Part shown: piece by piece, positions 8,479 through 20,133 of the stretch
How the letters are laid out: every line of letters starts with the position of its first letter
How positions within the stretch are numbered: position 1 is the stretch's first letter
NCBI RefSeq assembly: GCF_009877435.1
Contig: NZ_WXEX01000006.1
Coordinates: forward strand, 1-64,000
Reading direction: 5' to 3'
Origin: Heliomicrobium gestii
GTDB taxonomy: Bacteria > Bacillota > Desulfitobacteriia > Heliobacteriales > Heliobacteriaceae
Length of the DNA: 64,000 nt
Program-made: the position numbers and the translations under genes
The notes under the pieces: model-generated
Databases searched by the model: none
Told to the model about the DNA's origin: nothing
The model's input: the letters and a program-made list of their open reading frames with translations, nothing else

Positions 8479-9580
8479 TTATTGTTTCGTCGACCAGACA
8501 AGATAAGCCGAAATGAAATCGTCCAGTTCGCCGTCCATGACGGCATAGACGTTCCCTACCTCGGTGTTGGTCCGGTGGTCTTTGACGAGGTTGTAGGGGT
8601 GAAAGACATAGGAGCGGATCTGGCTGCCGAAGGCGATGTCCTGCTGATCGCCCTTCAGCCGGTTGACCTCAGCCTCCTGCTCCTGCCGTTGCCGTTCAAA
8701 GAGCTTGGCCTGCAGCATGCGCATGGCCGTCGCCCGGTTCTGGATCTGGGAGCGCTCGCTCTGGCAGGCCACGACAATCCCCGTCGGGACGTGGGTGATG
8801 CGGACGGCCGATTCGGTCTTGTTGACGTGCTGGCCGCCGGCGCCGCTGGCGCGGTAGGTGTCGACCTTCAGATCTTCCGAACGGATCAGAATCTCGGCGT
8901 CTTCGCTGACCTCGGGCAACACCTCAAGAGAGGCAAAGGAGGTGTGACGACGACCGGAGGAGTCGAAGGGCGAGATGCGCACGAGGCGATGGACGCCCAT
9001 CTCGCCCTTCAGATAGCCGTAGGCGTTCTCGCCGGCGACAGAGATGGTGGCCGACTTCATCCCTGCTTCGTCGCCGGGGAGGGAATCGAGGAGATCCACC
9101 TTGTAGCCCTTCTTCTCCCCCCAGCGGATGTACATGCGCAGGAGCATCTCGTTCCAGTCCATCGCTTCGGTGCCACCGGCGCCGGCATGGAGGGTGAGCA
9201 AGGCGTTGTTGCGGTCATAAGGCCCGTTCAACAGCAGTTCCAAGTGCCAGCGATCCAGTTCCGCCGTGATCTCCTTGATCCCTGCCTCAATCTCGGCCAG
9301 GGTATCGGCGTCTTCCTCTTCGGCGCCCAGTTCGCGGAGGACGCCAAGGTCCTCCCAGTGGCCGCGCAGATCCTGGTAGGCTTTGACCTTGTCCTTCAAC
9401 CCGGTCAGTTCCTGCATGGTCTTCTGCGCCCGTTCCGTATCGTCCCAGAAGCCCGGCTCCAGGATCATCTGCTCCAGTTCGGCGATGCGTTCCTCTTTGA
9501 CCGCCAGGTCAAAGTGAATCCCTCAGTTCGTCCAACCTGGTCTCCAGGAGCCCCAGTTCACGTTTCACTTCACTAAACAC
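8479..9580 (-). CDS. prfB: Peptide chain release factor 2 (programmed +1 frameshift)
   Basis: Recognises UGA and UAA stop codons and triggers peptide release. The first frame runs from a GTG at 9580 ([22 protein letters not shown]) to an in-frame UGA at 9509-9511. The rest of the gene continues in the +1 frame, starting [14 protein letters not shown]. The slip site CTTTGAC (9508-9514) with an AGGG Shine-Dalgarno-like element 5 nt upstream matches the classical autoregulatory prfB site. The product of about 366 aa carries SPF (in [11 protein letters not shown]) and GGQ (in [12 protein letters not shown]). The break is regulatory, not a mutation. Confidence 0.95.
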
Positions 9581-9677
9581 CGGCGATCGTTCCCTTCGTT
9601 TTTGTGAGTTCTTCTGTCTGCCCGGAAAAGCGGCCAATCTAAGCGCCTCTACAGTGAGATAGGCCTTCATAAAGTTC

Positions 9678-9716
9678 GGGATGCATCGTGCGCAAATCGG
9701 CGCCCCGATGCATCCC
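9678..9716 (-). terminator. Perfect 11-bp hairpin between secA and prfB
   Basis: The arms 9678-9688 and 9706-9716 are perfectly complementary around a 17-nt loop. The minus-strand 3' side reads GAACTTTATG, only moderately T-rich. It probably ends or attenuates the secA transcript before prfB. I see nothing else in 9581-9780. Confidence 0.5.
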
Positions 9717-9780
9717 TGCCTCATCGAGAAATCATTGTTCAGCTTATGGGAAAACCCTTGGCCAGTTACCCCTTTTCGCG

Positions 9781-12306
<2,526 letters not shown>

Positions 12307-12395
12307 AAAAATGACCCCTTTCAGGTATCCGACGGGATAGCTCCCCCCCTGGGCCTATCCATCGGCTGGTTTCCGATTCACTCGTAAACAGTACT

Positions 12396-12425
12396 ATTGT
12401 ATCATTCCGAGGTCCGGGGATGCAA
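12396..12425 (-). promoter_or_regulatory. Possible sigma-A promoter of secA
   Basis: On the minus strand TTGCAT (12420-12425) and TACAAT (12396-12401) are separated by 18 nt, about 90 nt before the secA start. The -10 matches 5 of 6 consensus bases; the -35 is weaker. Confidence 0.4.
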
Positions 12426-12446
12426 TGGAAGGCAAATATGCCCATC

Positions 12447-12473
12447 AAAAAAGGACGCCCATCGGGCGCCCTT
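12447..12473 (-). terminator. Terminator after hpf
   Basis: An 8-bp GC-rich stem (12453-12460 with 12464-12471, one G-U pair) is followed on the minus strand by a run of six T. It lies just past the hpf stop codon and upstream of the secA promoter candidate. Confidence 0.8.
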
Positions 12474-12498
12474 CTCAACATCACCACAGCCGGTCTAT

Positions 12499-13026
12499 TC
12501 AGTCAAATTCCGGTTCGATCAGCCCATAGTTGCCGTCTTTACGCAGGTAGACCACGTTCACCTGCTCCGTTTCCGCATTGGAGAAGACAAAGAAGCTATG
12601 ACCGATCAGGTTCATCTGCATGATCGCCTCATCGACAGGCATCGGCTTCAAGGCGAACCGCTTGGACCGCACGATCCGGGGCTCTGAGGCGACGGGGCCG
12701 TTCTTTTCCGGGACGAATTCTTTGAACCCTTGCCCTTTCAGGCGGCGGGACAGTTTCGTTTTATAGGCGTCAACCTGCTTTTCCAGTTTTTCAAAGACCA
12801 GATCGATGGCGGCATACATGTCCGGATGGGATTCCTCGGCCCGCAGGACCAGATCGCCCGCCGGAACAGTCACTTCCACCTTGGCCATGTCCCCTTCGAC
12901 AGCCAGCGTTGTCCTGGCGCCACCGATGTTGCTAAAGTACTTTTCCAGCTTGGACAGGCGTCTGACGACATACTCCTTCAGGGCGTTGGTGACCTCAATG
13001 TTCTTGCCACGAACTTGGATGTTCAT
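12499..13026 (-). CDS. hpf: Ribosome hibernation promoting factor, long form
   Basis: A 175-aa protein that dimerises 70S ribosomes into inactive 100S particles in stationary phase. The N-terminal S30AE domain spans about residues 1-100 (MNIQVRGKNIEVTNALKEYV at the start). The C-terminal dimerisation domain (about 120-175) contains RFALKPMPVDEAIMQMNLIG and FFVFSNAETEQVNVVYLRKDG. The extra C-terminal domain marks the long form typical of Firmicutes. AAGGAGATGATGTTGA precedes the ATG. A strong terminator follows it. Confidence 0.95.
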   Translation of the reverse strand: MNIQVRGKNIEVTNALKEYVVRRLSKLEKYFSNIGGARTTLAVEGDMAKVEVTVPAGDLVLRAEESHPDMYAAIDLVFEKLEKQVDAYKTKLSRRLKGQGFKEFVPEKNGPVASEPRIVRSKRFALKPMPVDEAIMQMNLIGHSFFVFSNAETEQVNVVYLRKDGNYGLIEPEFD

Positions 13027-13122
13027 TCAACATCATCTCCTTATCGTTGTGGCTGTTCTCACCAGTAATATTCCCCGAACGGTGCGGAAATTCCTGCCTA
13101 AACATTCAAAATAACGGCACGA

Positions 13123-15057
13123 TCATTCACGACCTTGCGTCACCCTGCCCAGTACCTCGCCAACGACCTGCTCAATCACTGCGGCGCGCCGTCCAATCTC
13201 GACAAAAAAAGCCTCGGCGCGAGCCAAATCATTGCGCACCGCCTGCCGTTCATCGACAACGCCCGCCAACACCAGCGACTGCTCGATCTGGGAGACGACG
13301 GGCCGAAAGGGCAGGCGCAGAAAGGCCATCGCTTTCCCGTCCGCCTCCAGGCCGCGCTGGATTTTGGCCAGTTGCTCATAGTATGGGAGCATCGTCGCCG
13401 ATACATCCCTCGCGCGATCGACATTCATCTGGTACCGCCGGACGAGTTCGACTCCCTTCCGGCATTGGCGGCTGATCGTCTTCAAGTGACGGGACAGGCG
13501 CTTCAGTTCGCCGGCAATAGCGGTCGCTGCCTGCGAAAAATCCCCTTCCCCGGCAGTGAAGGCCTCATTCACCAGGGATGCGATCCTTTCGCGACGCGAT
13601 CCCTCGCCCCCGCCGGCGATCGGCAACGAAGCGAGCACATCGGCCAAGGCGATGTTTTCCGCGCCAGGGATGCCAATGCCGCCTTCGGTGGCATTGATGT
13701 AGCGACGGTCCGGATGACCGGCGATGAAGAGGCGAAACCACTCCCGGAAGGCCAACCAGATCTCCTGGGTGTAGGTTTTTTGGCCGTAGATATCGACCGC
13801 TTCGATCCGCGCGCTCCCGTCTTTGACTGAGTCAGCACTGCCGGCAAAGACAGAACCGCTGAAATGGGTGGCGTCACCGGTGTAGGCCAGATCCTGGCCG
13901 ACAAATACGATGGGATCGCAACCCATGCGATAGGCCAGGTGCAGACCCAGGTTGGCCACTGAAGCGCCCACGTTGAGCAACGAACCCCGCACGTCCACAT
14001 GATCGCCGACGAGAGAAAACAGTTCCTCCTTATCGGGGGCGAAGAGAGCAAAGCGGCGCCCGCCGCCTCGATAGATGACGGTGATGTTGGGCAAAAAGGT
14101 GGTATCGAACACAAGGGGCACATCGTCATCAGGCAAATCATGAAAATGCATGTAATTCGGCTCGCCGCCATCGATGGAGATGACCAGGTGCGGGCGAATC
14201 CCCGCTTTGAGCAGCGAGCGCAGCGTCGGACTGGTGGCGATCACCACGCCCCGTTCGGCAAAGTCGGCGAGTCGGTTCATATTCTTTTCCAGCGACGGCC
14301 CCGCCGAAACAACAACGGCGGGGAGCGAGGAAAACCGCTCGAAGAGGTGCTTGACTGGCGCCGACTCCAACATCACCGGAAGATTGCGCAAAAAATTGCA
14401 GGCCCAGATCAGGGCGAAGTGGTTCTCCGTCGCCGCGATGATTTGCTGGGTCTGAAAAAAATCCGACAGTTGAGCCTTCACCTGCTCATAGTAGTCGTCA
14501 AAAGGCGTCAGCAGGTGATTGAACTCGTAGAGCTGCGCCGTCAGCGCCTCCCATGCCGAGATGTTGATCTGGTGCAGGATCGGCGTGATCGCTCCGGCGT
14601 CGACATCGATGGCGTACCGGAAGCGCGGGTCGCCCAAGACCTCCCGCAGGTCGACGGTCCAGAGGGCCAGCCAAAAAATCTCGATCGAACGCTCGACGAC
14701 GAGCACTTTGACCCTCGGCGGCAACACCTGCCGAAGGACCTGCAAGGCATATCCCAAGCCAAAACCGAAGACGACAAAGGCGCTCCCCGGATCGCCGGCC
14801 AATTCGGCGACCCATTCCCGAGCCTGCTGCTGCGGATCCTCCGGCGAGTGCAGGTAGAGCCGCCGGTCCTCGACCGCGCAGAGCAGTGTCAGGTCGCCGG
14901 ACCGGGCGGGCTCGACGGCAAAAGGCTGGTTATAGGGCGCCTTGTACCGGGCCATCCGCTCGGCCAGCGGCGGTTGCACAGAGGCCAGCGCCTTGAGATT
15001 GGCCTCGAAGATCGGATCGCTAAAAAAGCGCGCATAGGCGGGCGGAATAAAAGCCAC
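13123..15057 (-). CDS. Maf/DUF115 motility-associated glycosyltransferase
   Basis: A 644-aa protein of the motility accessory factor family, which attaches nonulosonic acids such as pseudaminic acid to flagellin. The central MptE-like DUF115 domain (about residues 190-400) contains PAVVVSAGPSLEKNM, SIDGGEPNY and VGQDLAYTG. The best start is a GTG at 15057 because AAAGGAGG lies 8 nt upstream. The open frame extends to 15105 without a ribosome site. Its neighbourhood beside pse genes supports a role as the terminal transferase. No flagellin gene lies in the window. Confidence 0.88.
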   Translation of the reverse strand: MAFIPPAYARFFSDPIFEANLKALASVQPPLAERMARYKAPYNQPFAVEPARSGDLTLLCAVEDRRLYLHSPEDPQQQAREWVAELAGDPGSAFVVFGFGLGYALQVLRQVLPPRVKVLVVERSIEIFWLALWTVDLREVLGDPRFRYAIDVDAGAITPILHQINISAWEALTAQLYEFNHLLTPFDDYYEQVKAQLSDFFQTQQIIAATENHFALIWACNFLRNLPVMLESAPVKHLFERFSSLPAVVVSAGPSLEKNMNRLADFAERGVVIATSPTLRSLLKAGIRPHLVISIDGGEPNYMHFHDLPDDDVPLVFDTTFLPNITVIYRGGGRRFALFAPDKEELFSLVGDHVDVRGSLLNVGASVANLGLHLAYRMGCDPIVFVGQDLAYTGDATHFSGSVFAGSADSVKDGSARIEAVDIYGQKTYTQEIWLAFREWFRLFIAGHPDRRYINATEGGIGIPGAENIALADVLASLPIAGGGEGSRRERIASLVNEAFTAGEGDFSQAATAIAGELKRLSRHLKTISRQCRKGVELVRRYQMNVDRARDVSATMLPYYEQLAKIQRGLEADGKAMAFLRLPFRPVVSQIEQSLVLAGVVDERQAVRNDLARAEAFFVEIGRRAAVIEQVVGEVLGRVTQGRE

Positions 15058-15123
15058 GCGAGCTTCCTCCTTTGAAACCGCAACGACGCCGGAGGCCAGT
15101 CGCAACTCCGGCGGGATATCACG

Positions 15124-15148
15124 AGAGCGCCGGACAATCCGGCGCTCT
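15124..15148 (-). terminator. Perfect GC-rich hairpin after glnQ
   Basis: The arms 15124-15133 and 15139-15148 pair perfectly over 10 bp around a 5-nt loop, 25 nt beyond the glnQ stop. The minus-strand tail is not T-rich, so termination efficiency is uncertain. Confidence 0.45.
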
Positions 15149-15172
15149 CTTAGCCTTATGCAACGATGGACT

Positions 15173-15904
15173 TTACAATACTTTGCTCAAGAAAGCGCGC
15201 GTCCGCTCATGCTGGGCGCCGCCGAAGATCTGCTCGGGCGTGCCAGATTCCATGATGATCCCTTCGTCCATGAAGATCACCCGGTCGCCGACCTCACGGG
15301 CAAAGCCCATCTCATGAGTCACGACAACCATCGTCATGCCCTCGCGGGCCAAGTCCTTCATGACGTTGAGGACCTCGCCGACCATCTCCGGATCGAGGGC
15401 TGACGTCGGTTCGTCAAAGAGCATGATCTTCGGGCGCATGGCCAGCGCCCGGGCGATGGCCACCCGCTGCTGCTGACCGCCCGAGAGCTGCTCCGGATAG
15501 GCTTTCGCTTTTTCCGACAGGCCCACCTTGGCCAGCAGTTCCAGGGCGAGGCGCTCTGCCTCGTCCTTGGTCATCTTGCGCACCTGCACCGGCGCCAGGG
15601 TGATGTTCTCCAGCACCGTCATGTGCGGAAAGAGGTTGAAGCGCTGGAAGACCATCCCCACCTCGGCGCGGACGCGGTTGATGTCGGTCTCCTTGTGGGT
15701 GAGTGCGATCTCGTCGACGGTGATGTGCCCGTCCGTCGGTTCCTCCAGGTGGTTGATGCAGCGCAGGAGCGTACTCTTGCCGGAGCCGGAGGGACCGATG
15801 ATGCAGACCACTTCCCGCTCTTGCACCTCCAGGTCGACTCCGCGCAGCACATGGAGGGAACCGAATTTCTTATGCAGCCCCTTGATTTCGATCATCGCCG
15901 GCAT
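15173..15904 (-). CDS. glnQ: Polar amino acid ABC transporter ATPase (GlnQ-like)
   Basis: A 243-aa cytoplasmic ATPase of a polar amino acid importer. Walker A is [12 protein letters not shown], the signature is [15 protein letters not shown], and Walker B is [21 protein letters not shown] sits 6 nt before the ATG. It is last in a glnH-glnP-glnQ set, 117 nt after the permease gene. Glutamine as substrate is a family-level guess; related systems take arginine, cystine or glutamate. Confidence 0.92.
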   Translation of the reverse strand: MPAMIEIKGLHKKFGSLHVLRGVDLEVQEREVVCIIGPSGSGKSTLLRCINHLEEPTDGHITVDEIALTHKETDINRVRAEVGMVFQRFNLFPHMTVLENITLAPVQVRKMTKDEAERLALELLAKVGLSEKAKAYPEQLSGGQQQRVAIARALAMRPKIMLFDEPTSALDPEMVGEVLNVMKDLAREGMTMVVVTHEMGFAREVGDRVIFMDEGIIMESGTPEQIFGGAQHERTRAFLSKVL

Positions 15905-16021
15905 CTGTATTCCCCTCGTTTTTCAACTATCACTTGTCAGGTAATCGGCGCCCTTGTTACTGTCGTCGCCGTCGTTGCGTCACCACGTATCACTGAAGCG
16001 GGCTTCGACGAACCAACGCTT

Positions 16022-16687
16022 TTAGCGGTGCGGTTTTACGGCCAACTTTTCTTCGTACCAGGCCACAACGCGGCTAAAGACCAGTGTCAGCGTCAGGTAG
16101 ATGGCGGCAACGGGCAACCATGCTTCCCACACCCGCGCCGTCGAACCGAGGACAGTCCGCCCCGCCATGGTCAGTTCCGGCAAGGAGATGACCGAGACGA
16201 GGGAGGAGTCTTTGAGCATGGCGATAAATTCGTTGCCCAGGGGCGGGATGACGCGCCGGAAGGCTTGGGGCAGGATGATGAACCGCATCGCCTGGGCATA
16301 GGTCATCCCCAATGACCGGGAGGCTTCCATCTGCCCCTTGTCGATGGACTGGATCCCGGCGCGAAAGATCTCGGCCACATAGGCGCCTGAGTTGACGCTC
16401 AAGGCGATGAGGCCTGAGGTCATGGCCGGCAGGGATTGCCCGATCAGCTTCGGCGCCCCCAGGTGGACGATAAAGATCTGCACCAGCAAGGGCGTGCCGC
16501 GGATGACGTCGGTGTAAAGGGTCGCCAGCCAGCGCAGCGGCTTCAAATGAGAGAGCCGCCCCAACGCGATAAACAGGCCGATGAATGTGCCGATCATGAC
16601 CGAAATGGCCGTCACTTTGACCGTTGTCCACCCGCCCACCAGAAACAGGTCGGCATAATCCTGTACGATGTTCCATTTAAAATCCAT
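16022..16687 (-). CDS. glnP: Polar amino acid ABC transporter permease (GlnP-like)
   Basis: A 221-aa inner membrane permease of the HisM/GlnP type with several hydrophobic helices. The EAA-type loop near residues 130-165 includes ASRSLGMTYAQAMRFIILPQAFRRVIPP, which contacts the ATPase. It forms the channel for the GlnH-GlnQ system. It is separated from glnH by 191 nt holding a terminator-like hairpin, so it is probably expressed at a lower level than the binding protein. Confidence 0.92.
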   Translation of the reverse strand: MDFKWNIVQDYADLFLVGGWTTVKVTAISVMIGTFIGLFIALGRLSHLKPLRWLATLYTDVIRGTPLLVQIFIVHLGAPKLIGQSLPAMTSGLIALSVNSGAYVAEIFRAGIQSIDKGQMEASRSLGMTYAQAMRFIILPQAFRRVIPPLGNEFIAMLKDSSLVSVISLPELTMAGRTVLGSTARVWEAWLPVAAIYLTLTLVFSRVVAWYEEKLAVKPHR

Positions 16688-16760
16688 GTTTTCGACTGGC
16701 TCCTCTGAAGTATTTTGCGTTCAGCCCCAGCAGGATCTGTTGTAAATGGTCTATGGAAGA

Positions 16761-16803
16761 CAAAAAGAATAGGCGCAACAGGCTTTTCCTCCTGATACGC
16801 CTA
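16761..16803 (-). terminator. Intercistronic hairpin between glnH and glnP
   Basis: The arms 16770-16782 and 16791-16803 pair over 13 bp with one mismatch and one G-U, followed by TTCTTTTTG on the minus strand. It is a likely partial terminator giving more binding protein than permease. The rest of 16688-16878 shows nothing else clear. Confidence 0.7.
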
Positions 16804-16878
16804 ATACTATACACTACCTTACCGGTTCAGCCAACCGATTTCTCTCGAAAAATTGCCCCTTCGACACTATTCCAGAAA

Positions 16879-17682
16879 TTACTTCCCAGACAGATACTTA
16901 TCGGAGATTTCCTTGATTTTGCCGCTCTTCTCCAGCTTGTCCAGGGCGTCGTTGACTTGCTTTTGCAGTTCAGCCTCGCCTTTGCGGACGGCGATGCCGT
17001 AGTCTTCTTTTTCAAAGCTGGCATCGTCGATCAGTGCCATTTTGGCGCTGGGGTTGTTTTTCAGGAAGTGCTGCACAACCGGCTTATCGGCGACGACGAC
17101 ATCGACGTCGCCGTTGCCCAGCATGTTCATCGCCATCGGCGTGGTGTCATAGCGGAAAATCTTGGGGCTCTTCTCGCCCATCAGTTTTTCCACGACATAC
17201 TGGCCCGTCGTCGAGTTCTGGACGCCCACCTTCAGGTCCTTGATGTCGTCAAACTTCTTGACCGGCGAACCTTCCTTCACGGCGATCGCCTGAACGGCCA
17301 CGAAGTAGGGTTTGGAGAAGTCGATCGATTCTTTGCGCTTGTCCGTGATGGTCATGGCGGAGATGACCATGTCCACGTTCTTGTTCGTCAGCGCCGCGAT
17401 GATGCCGTCAAAGGGCGTGTCCACCAGTTCGATGTCGGCGTTGATCTCCTTGCCGACCGCTTTGATCAGGTCGATGTCAAAGCCGACGATTTGCCCTTTT
17501 TCATCTTTCCATTCAAAGGGCGCGTAGGCGGCGTCGGTGGCTACTTTGATCGTCTTCTTGGCCGCTTTGTCGGGGGAGGCAGCAGGCGCTTGGGCCGATT
17601 GACCGCCGCCGCAGCCGGTCGCGGTGACCAGCAAGCCCAGGGTCAGGAGCCCCATCATTCCGGTTTTTAACCATTTTTTCAC
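16879..17682 (-). CDS. glnH: Amino acid ABC transporter substrate-binding lipoprotein (GlnH-like)
   Basis: A 267-aa extracellular lipoprotein. A signal peptide with lipobox (TATGCGGG, Cys near residue 24) is followed by a type II periplasmic-binding fold (IKVATDAAYAPFEWKDEKGQIVGFDIDLIKAV). It captures a polar amino acid and delivers it to GlnP/GlnQ. The start is a GTG at 17682 with GAGGAGG about 11 nt before it. First gene of the transporter operon, with a promoter candidate upstream. Confidence 0.93.
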   Translation of the reverse strand: MKKWLKTGMMGLLTLGLLVTATGCGGGQSAQAPAASPDKAAKKTIKVATDAAYAPFEWKDEKGQIVGFDIDLIKAVGKEINADIELVDTPFDGIIAALTNKNVDMVISAMTITDKRKESIDFSKPYFVAVQAIAVKEGSPVKKFDDIKDLKVGVQNSTTGQYVVEKLMGEKSPKIFRYDTTPMAMNMLGNGDVDVVVADKPVVQHFLKNNPSAKMALIDDASFEKEDYGIAVRKGEAELQKQVNDALDKLEKSGKIKEISDKYLSGK

Positions 17683-17726
17683 TGGAACAGTTCCTCCTCT
17701 TCATGAATAGGTATGTAGTTGCGATA

Positions 17727-17755
17727 ATTATACAGCTAGATGAAAGAAAGAACAA
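17727..17755 (-). promoter_or_regulatory. Promoter candidate of the gln transporter operon
   Basis: On the minus strand TTGTTC (17750-17755) and a perfect TATAAT (17727-17732) are 17 nt apart, about 45 nt before the glnH start. The surrounding DNA is notably AT-rich, unlike the flanking genes. Confidence 0.6.
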
Positions 17756-17829
17756 TAAAAGATTGTTCCACTCAATAAAGGAACGGCGCAGCCCCCTTTG
17801 TTGTGAATCACAGGCCCTCGAGACGCTGT

Positions 17830-18936
17830 TTAATTATGCATTTCTTTCAGGATCTCTTCATAACAGCGTCGGGCGCCGTGGCCGTCGATCAACCGGTTTC
17901 CCCTCTCGCCATACCTCCTCGTCCGCTCCGGCTTGTCAAGCAGTTGAGCCAGCCTTTGAGCGATGGTCTCGGTGGCAAGCGGTTCCGGGACGGCATCTCT
18001 TGTAGGGGCAGGCGCCGGGTGAAACAAGGGGATCGCCGCTTCCCGGCGGCAGGCCTCAAGGGCGGCCGGAACCTGATTGCCGGCCTGGACGACGACGGCC
18101 GAAGGAATCCCCACGGCCAGGAACTCCTGCAGGGTCACTCCGGCCGCCGTGACGGCAAGGTCCATTTCCGGCAGCAGGCCGATGATATCGGTGGGGGGAT
18201 CGTATCGCCGGAGCCAAGGCGCCTGGCTGTATCTTTCGGGAAAGCCCATATAGGGACCGACGATGACATGGGCCTCCAGCGACCGTCCGGACTGCTGCGT
18301 CCTCTCCACAGCCTCGAGCAGTCGCGGCAGGTGGCCCATCGGGTCGCCGCCGCCCAGCGTGACAAGCATTCGCGCCGCCCCTCCCGATTGGGGACGCTCA
18401 CGCCGTAGACGTTGCTCCCGCCGTTCTTTCGCTTCCAGCACCCGCTGGCGAAGCAGTGTGTAAGCGGGTCCCAAGAGCGCTCTCCCGGCCTCTTGAAAGC
18501 GGTAGTTCTCCCGTTCCGCCGCCAAACCGGCGTTAATCACGAGGTGCGCCGTCATCGGAAAGGCGTTGTGATCATCGAGATAGACCACAAACAGCCCTGC
18601 CGAACGCAGCGCCCCCACCGTCTCCGGTCGAATCCGATAGGAGTCGATGACCAATAGCGGAGCGCCCTGTCGCTTCAGCCACTCCGCCCAACGGTCCGGC
18701 GCTTCGTCAATGGCGCCGCCGCTCTCTGACAGCGCCTCGACAGTGTCGCCGTTCCCCCTCTGCCGCCACTCAAAAACCTCCCCGGTCAGGATCTGGGCCG
18801 CCGGATCGAAGGGACCGACGGCCAGCACGCGATGGCCCTGGTCGCGAAAGGCCTCGCCAAGGGCGGCGCAGCGCATGACATGGCCCAGTCCGACCCCGCT
18901 TCCCCCATCAAAGTAAAAGGCGACAGTCCGCTCCAT
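17830..18936 (-). CDS. pseG: UDP-2,4-diacetamido-2,4,6-trideoxy-L-altropyranose hydrolase (PseG-like)
   Basis: Removes UDP from the diacetamido sugar to give the free hexose used by PseI in pseudaminic acid synthesis. A 368-aa GT-B-like protein; the N-terminal GSGVGLGHVMRCAALGEAF holds the catalytic His region. VTAAGVTLQEFLAVGIPSAVV is the donor-binding loop near residue 280. GGGAGGT sits 7 nt before the ATG at 18936, which I prefer to the ATG at 18972. It lies 42 nt after pseC in the same operon. Confidence 0.88.
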   Translation of the reverse strand: MERTVAFYFDGGSGVGLGHVMRCAALGEAFRDQGHRVLAVGPFDPAAQILTGEVFEWRQRGNGDTVEALSESGGAIDEAPDRWAEWLKRQGAPLLVIDSYRIRPETVGALRSAGLFVVYLDDHNAFPMTAHLVINAGLAAERENYRFQEAGRALLGPAYTLLRQRVLEAKERREQRLRRERPQSGGAARMLVTLGGGDPMGHLPRLLEAVERTQQSGRSLEAHVIVGPYMGFPERYSQAPWLRRYDPPTDIIGLLPEMDLAVTAAGVTLQEFLAVGIPSAVVVQAGNQVPAALEACRREAAIPLFHPAPAPTRDAVPEPLATETIAQRLAQLLDKPERTRRYGERGNRLIDGHGARRCYEEILKEMHN

Positions 18937-18978
18937 CACTTGACCTCCCCCGTCGCGGAATAAAAGAGGCAACCTCGA

Positions 18979-20133
18979 TCAGGTTGCCTTTGCTCCTTCG
19001 ATGACCGCCTCGATCACCCTGGCTTGTTGGCTTTCCGTCAGTCCGGCATACATGGGCAGAGAGACGGCCTGACTGTAGAAGCGTTCTGCAGCCGGGCAGA
19101 GACCCGGCCCATAGCCGAGATTCCGGTAATAGGGATGCAGGTAGACAGGGCGGTAATGAACATTGACCAGGATCCCCCGTTCCCGGAGGTAGTCGACGAA
19201 CGCTTTGCGTCTCGCCTCACCGGCTACGACACGGATCACATAAAGATGCCAGGCCGATTCCCGTCCCCGACGCCGCCCCGGAAGGGCGATGGCCTCATTG
19301 AGACAGGCCAGTTCCCGGTCATAGCGATCGGCGATCTCCCGGCGGCGGTCCAGGAACCGGTCCAACTTCTTCAATTGGCTTTCCCCCAGGACCGCCTGGA
19401 TGTCGGTCATCCGGTAGTTGTACCCCAAGGCATGCATCTCATAGTACCAGGCGCCCTCGTCCGCCTCCATGAACGCCCGATCCCGCGTGATGCCATGGCT
19501 GCGAAAAAGGACCAATTTACGATACAGTTCTTCGTCGTCAGTGACAACCATCCCGCCTTCGCCGGTGGCGATATGTTTTACCGGGTGAAAGGACAAGGTG
19601 GTCATGGCGCTCAGGCTTCCCACCGGCCGGCCCTCCACGGCGGCGCCAAGGGCATGGGCGGCGTCTTCGATCACCGGAAGGCCATATCGCTCGGCCATGT
19701 CACGGATCGCCGCAATATCCGCCGGCAATCCGGCGAAATGGACCGGTACGATCGCCCGCGTCCGCTCCGTGATCAACGACGCCACAGCGGCAACGTCCAC
19801 ATTTCCCGTGTCCGGCTCGATATCGGCGAAGACCGGTTTGGCCCCCAGGTAGAGGGCGGCGTTGGCCGTCGCCGCAAAGGTGTTGGCCGGGACGATCACC
19901 TCATCGCCGGGGCCGATGCCGGCGGCAAAATAAGCGGCATGGAGCGCCGCCGTCCCCGACGAGACGGCGACGCCGAAGCGGGCGCCGACGCGGCGGGCGA
20001 GCGCCGCTTCAAAGCGGTCGATGGCCGGACCGGTCGTCAGGTAGTCGCCGCGCAGCGCCTCGGCCACAGCGGCGATGTCCTCTTCATCGATGGACTGGCG
20101 GGCATAGGGAATCCACTCTTCCTGCCCTGTCAT
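18979..20133 (-). CDS. pseC: UDP-4-amino-4,6-dideoxy-L-altrosamine transaminase (PseC-like)
   Basis: A 384-aa PLP-dependent aminotransferase of the DegT/DnrJ/EryC1 family. The Schiff-base Lys is in LSFHPVKHIATGEGGMVVT, and EDAAHALGA provides the PLP-contacting Asp. It aminates C4 of the 4-keto sugar in the Pse pathway. The SFHPVK signature with neighbouring pseG and pseI supports PseC rather than another sugar aminotransferase. The ATG at 20133 overlaps the upstream SDR stop codon by 4 nt and has GAGGGG at good spacing. Confidence 0.88.
   Translation of the reverse strand: MTGQEEWIPYARQSIDEEDIAAVAEALRGDYLTTGPAIDRFEAALARRVGARFGVAVSSGTAALHAAYFAAGIGPGDEVIVPANTFAATANAALYLGAKPVFADIEPDTGNVDVAAVASLITERTRAIVPVHFAGLPADIAAIRDMAERYGLPVIEDAAHALGAAVEGRPVGSLSAMTTLSFHPVKHIATGEGGMVVTDDEELYRKLVLFRSHGITRDRAFMEADEGAWYYEMHALGYNYRMTDIQAVLGESQLKKLDRFLDRRREIADRYDRELACLNEAIALPGRRRGRESAWHLYVIRVVAGEARRKAFVDYLRERGILVNVHYRPVYLHPYYRNLGYGPGLCPAAERFYSQAVSLPMYAGLTESQQARVIEAVIEGAKAT

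Noticed and set aside
9509-9724. Stop codon inside prfB as evidence of a pseudogene
   Set aside because: The stop lies in a canonical CTTTGAC frameshift site with an upstream Shine-Dalgarno-like element, and the downstream frame is full length with SPF and GGQ motifs.
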